Source: Nocardiopsaceae bacterium (GTDB taxonomy: Bacteria; Actinomycetota; Actinomycetes; Streptosporangiales; Streptosporangiaceae). Taken from it: a stretch of 6,873 nucleotides of DNA. Numbering within the stretch: the first letter of the stretch is position 1; each line of letters begins with the position of its first letter. The stretch covers positions 1 through 6,873 of the forward strand of contig JAIRTY010000503.1 in NCBI GenBank assembly GCA_031254715.1, read 5' to 3'. This document shows, in pieces, positions 6,118 through 6,873 of this stretch. The position numbers and the translations under genes were made by a program. The notes below the pieces were generated by a model. It was not told the DNA's origin. It did not search any database and saw nothing but the letters and a program-made list of their open reading frames with translations.

Positions 6118-6873
6118 CCGGGGTGTCGGGCTCCGGCCGCACCGGGCCGGTGCCTGACCCCGCCATCATGATGATCGCCGACTCCTGGTCCGGCACGAGG
6201 TGGACCAGGTCGCCGTGGGACAGGCCGATCTTCTCCTGATAGCTCCTGACCTTCAGGATTTCCTCGCCCACCCGGACGTGATAGTCCCAGCAGTCGCCGT
6301 GGTAGATGCTGAACTCCACCCGGCCCTCCCACGCGCTGTCGCTGTGCCGGCGCCGGGACAGCTTGAAGCTCTCCGGCCGCATGAAGGCGCTCACCTTGTC
6401 TCCCGCCGCCAGCCCGTCGCACGCGCGGCAGCGCAGCGTCCCCTGCGCGACCTCCACCTCAGCGGTCTCCCCGGACACCGAGCGCACCACGCCCGGGATC
6501 CGGTTCGACACGCCAAGGAAGGCGGCCGTGAACTCCTGCCGCGGCCAGGCGTAGATCTCCTGCGGCAGGCCCTTCTCGACGATCTTGCCCTGGTCCATGA
6601 CCACGACCTGATCCGAGATCGCGAGCGCCTCGTCCTGGTCGTGGGTGACGAAGATGGTGGTGATGCGCAGCCGCTGCTGCAGCGCCCTGATCTCATCCCG
6701 CATGTAGTCGCGCAGGCCGGCGTCGAGGTTGCTGAGCGGCTCGTCGAGCAGCAGCACCTCGGGCTCCCGGATCAGCGCCCGGGCCAGCGCCACCCGCTGC
6801 TGCTGGCCGCCGGACAGGGCCGGGGCCGGCCGGGCTGCCATTTCCCCCAGGCCCACCTGCTCGAGCGCCGTCA
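6107..6873 (-). CDS. ABC importer ATP-binding protein, C-terminal part (N terminus outside window)
   Basis: The open frame runs from the right window edge to a TGA complementary to 6107-6109 and gives about 254 residues; Walker A and the Q-loop are missing because the window ends. Visible in order, counting from the Val codon at 6856: signature LSGGQQQR (14-21), Walker B VLLLDEP with Asp38-Glu39, switch His72 in FVTHDQDEAL, then a C-terminal TOBE-like regulatory domain with FMRPESFKL near 158-166. This layout belongs to the importer ATPase group that includes PotA (polyamine), FbpC (ferric iron) and phosphonate or sugar importers. The substrate cannot be told from this part. An iron importer would suit the SUF context, but the gene is convergent with that operon, so no functional link is shown. 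A Cys-x-x-Cys (143, 146) sits at the start of the regulatory region. The GTG at 6856 is not the true start, since the frame continues upstream with family-like residues (TALEQ). Confidence 0.9.
   Translation of the reverse strand, partial: TALEQVGLGEMAARPAPALSGGQQQRVALARALIREPEVLLLDEPLSNLDAGLRDYMRDEIRALQQRLRITTIFVTHDQDEALAISDQVVVMDQGKIVEKGLPQEIYAWPRQEFTAAFLGVSNRIPGVVRSVSGETAEVEVAQGTLRCRACDGLAAGDKVSAFMRPESFKLSRRRHSDSAWEGRVEFSIYHGDCWDYHVRVGEEILKVRSYQEKIGLSHGDLVHLVPDQESAIIMMAGSGTGPVRPEPDTPVTR
6122..6161 (+). terminator. Candidate factor-independent terminator hairpin of the suf operon
   Basis: Beginning four bases after the sufT stop, an inverted repeat can form a long GC-rich stem. CCGGCC at 6133-6138 pairs with GGCCGG at 6145-6150 around a six-base loop. 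After a T-T mismatch, 6125-6131 pairs with 6152-6158 (one G-U pair). After another mismatch, 6122-6123 pairs with 6160-6161. That makes 15 pairs with two mismatches. No U-rich tract follows, as is common for actinobacterial terminators. The G-U pair becomes C-A in the opposite transcript, so the stem is better for + strand RNA. It lies entirely inside the coding end of the - strand ABC gene. Folding is judged by eye only, and termination is inferred. Confidence 0.55.

Overview
The window is a GC-rich stretch (G or C at most third codon positions) carrying an almost complete actinobacterial SUF iron-sulfur cluster assembly operon on the + strand, followed by the 3' part of an ABC-importer ATPase gene on the - strand. 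The gene order (sufR, sufB, sufD, Rieske ferredoxin, sufC, sufS, sufU, sufT), the use of SufU rather than SufE, and the protein sequences point to an actinomycete. A Pseudonocardiales relative is plausible, but that is inference and not proven by the sequence. The genes are standard housekeeping ones and I see no wholly new system. The oddities are in details.

Layout: 1-385 is the C-terminal part of SufR, with its cysteine cluster-binding region and an unusual repetitive acidic tail. 382-1794 is sufB, 1794-2945 sufD, 2942-3262 a small Rieske ferredoxin, 3277-4050 sufC, 4047-5309 sufS, 5309-5773 sufU (alternative start 5306) and 5770-6117 sufT. Every junction overlaps by 1 or 4 bases (ATGA or TGATG) except ferredoxin/sufC, which has a 14-base gap with its own strong ribosome binding site. 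The operon promoter and the DNA-binding half of SufR lie to the left of the window. From 6107 to the right edge, on the - strand, is the C-terminal part of an ABC ATPase whose Walker A region is outside the window. Its stop codon overlaps the end of sufT, so there is no intergenic space. A strong GC-rich hairpin at 6122-6161, inside the 3' coding end of the ABC gene, is the best candidate terminator for the operon.

How the genes work together: SufS takes sulfur from cysteine as a persulfide and SufU accepts it. The SufB-SufC-SufD complex is the ATP-driven scaffold that builds the cluster. SufT is a maturation accessory factor. The Rieske protein is a likely electron carrier of unproven role. 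SufR, itself probably an Fe-S protein, is expected to repress the operon when clusters are plentiful.

Points worth a second look are the 15-bp repeat tail of SufR that leads directly into sufB, the terminator hairpin buried in the convergent neighbour, a SufS with Val where Thr normally contacts the cofactor phosphate, and the single uncoupled junction in front of sufC. No stretch of more than 300 bases lacks a gene.
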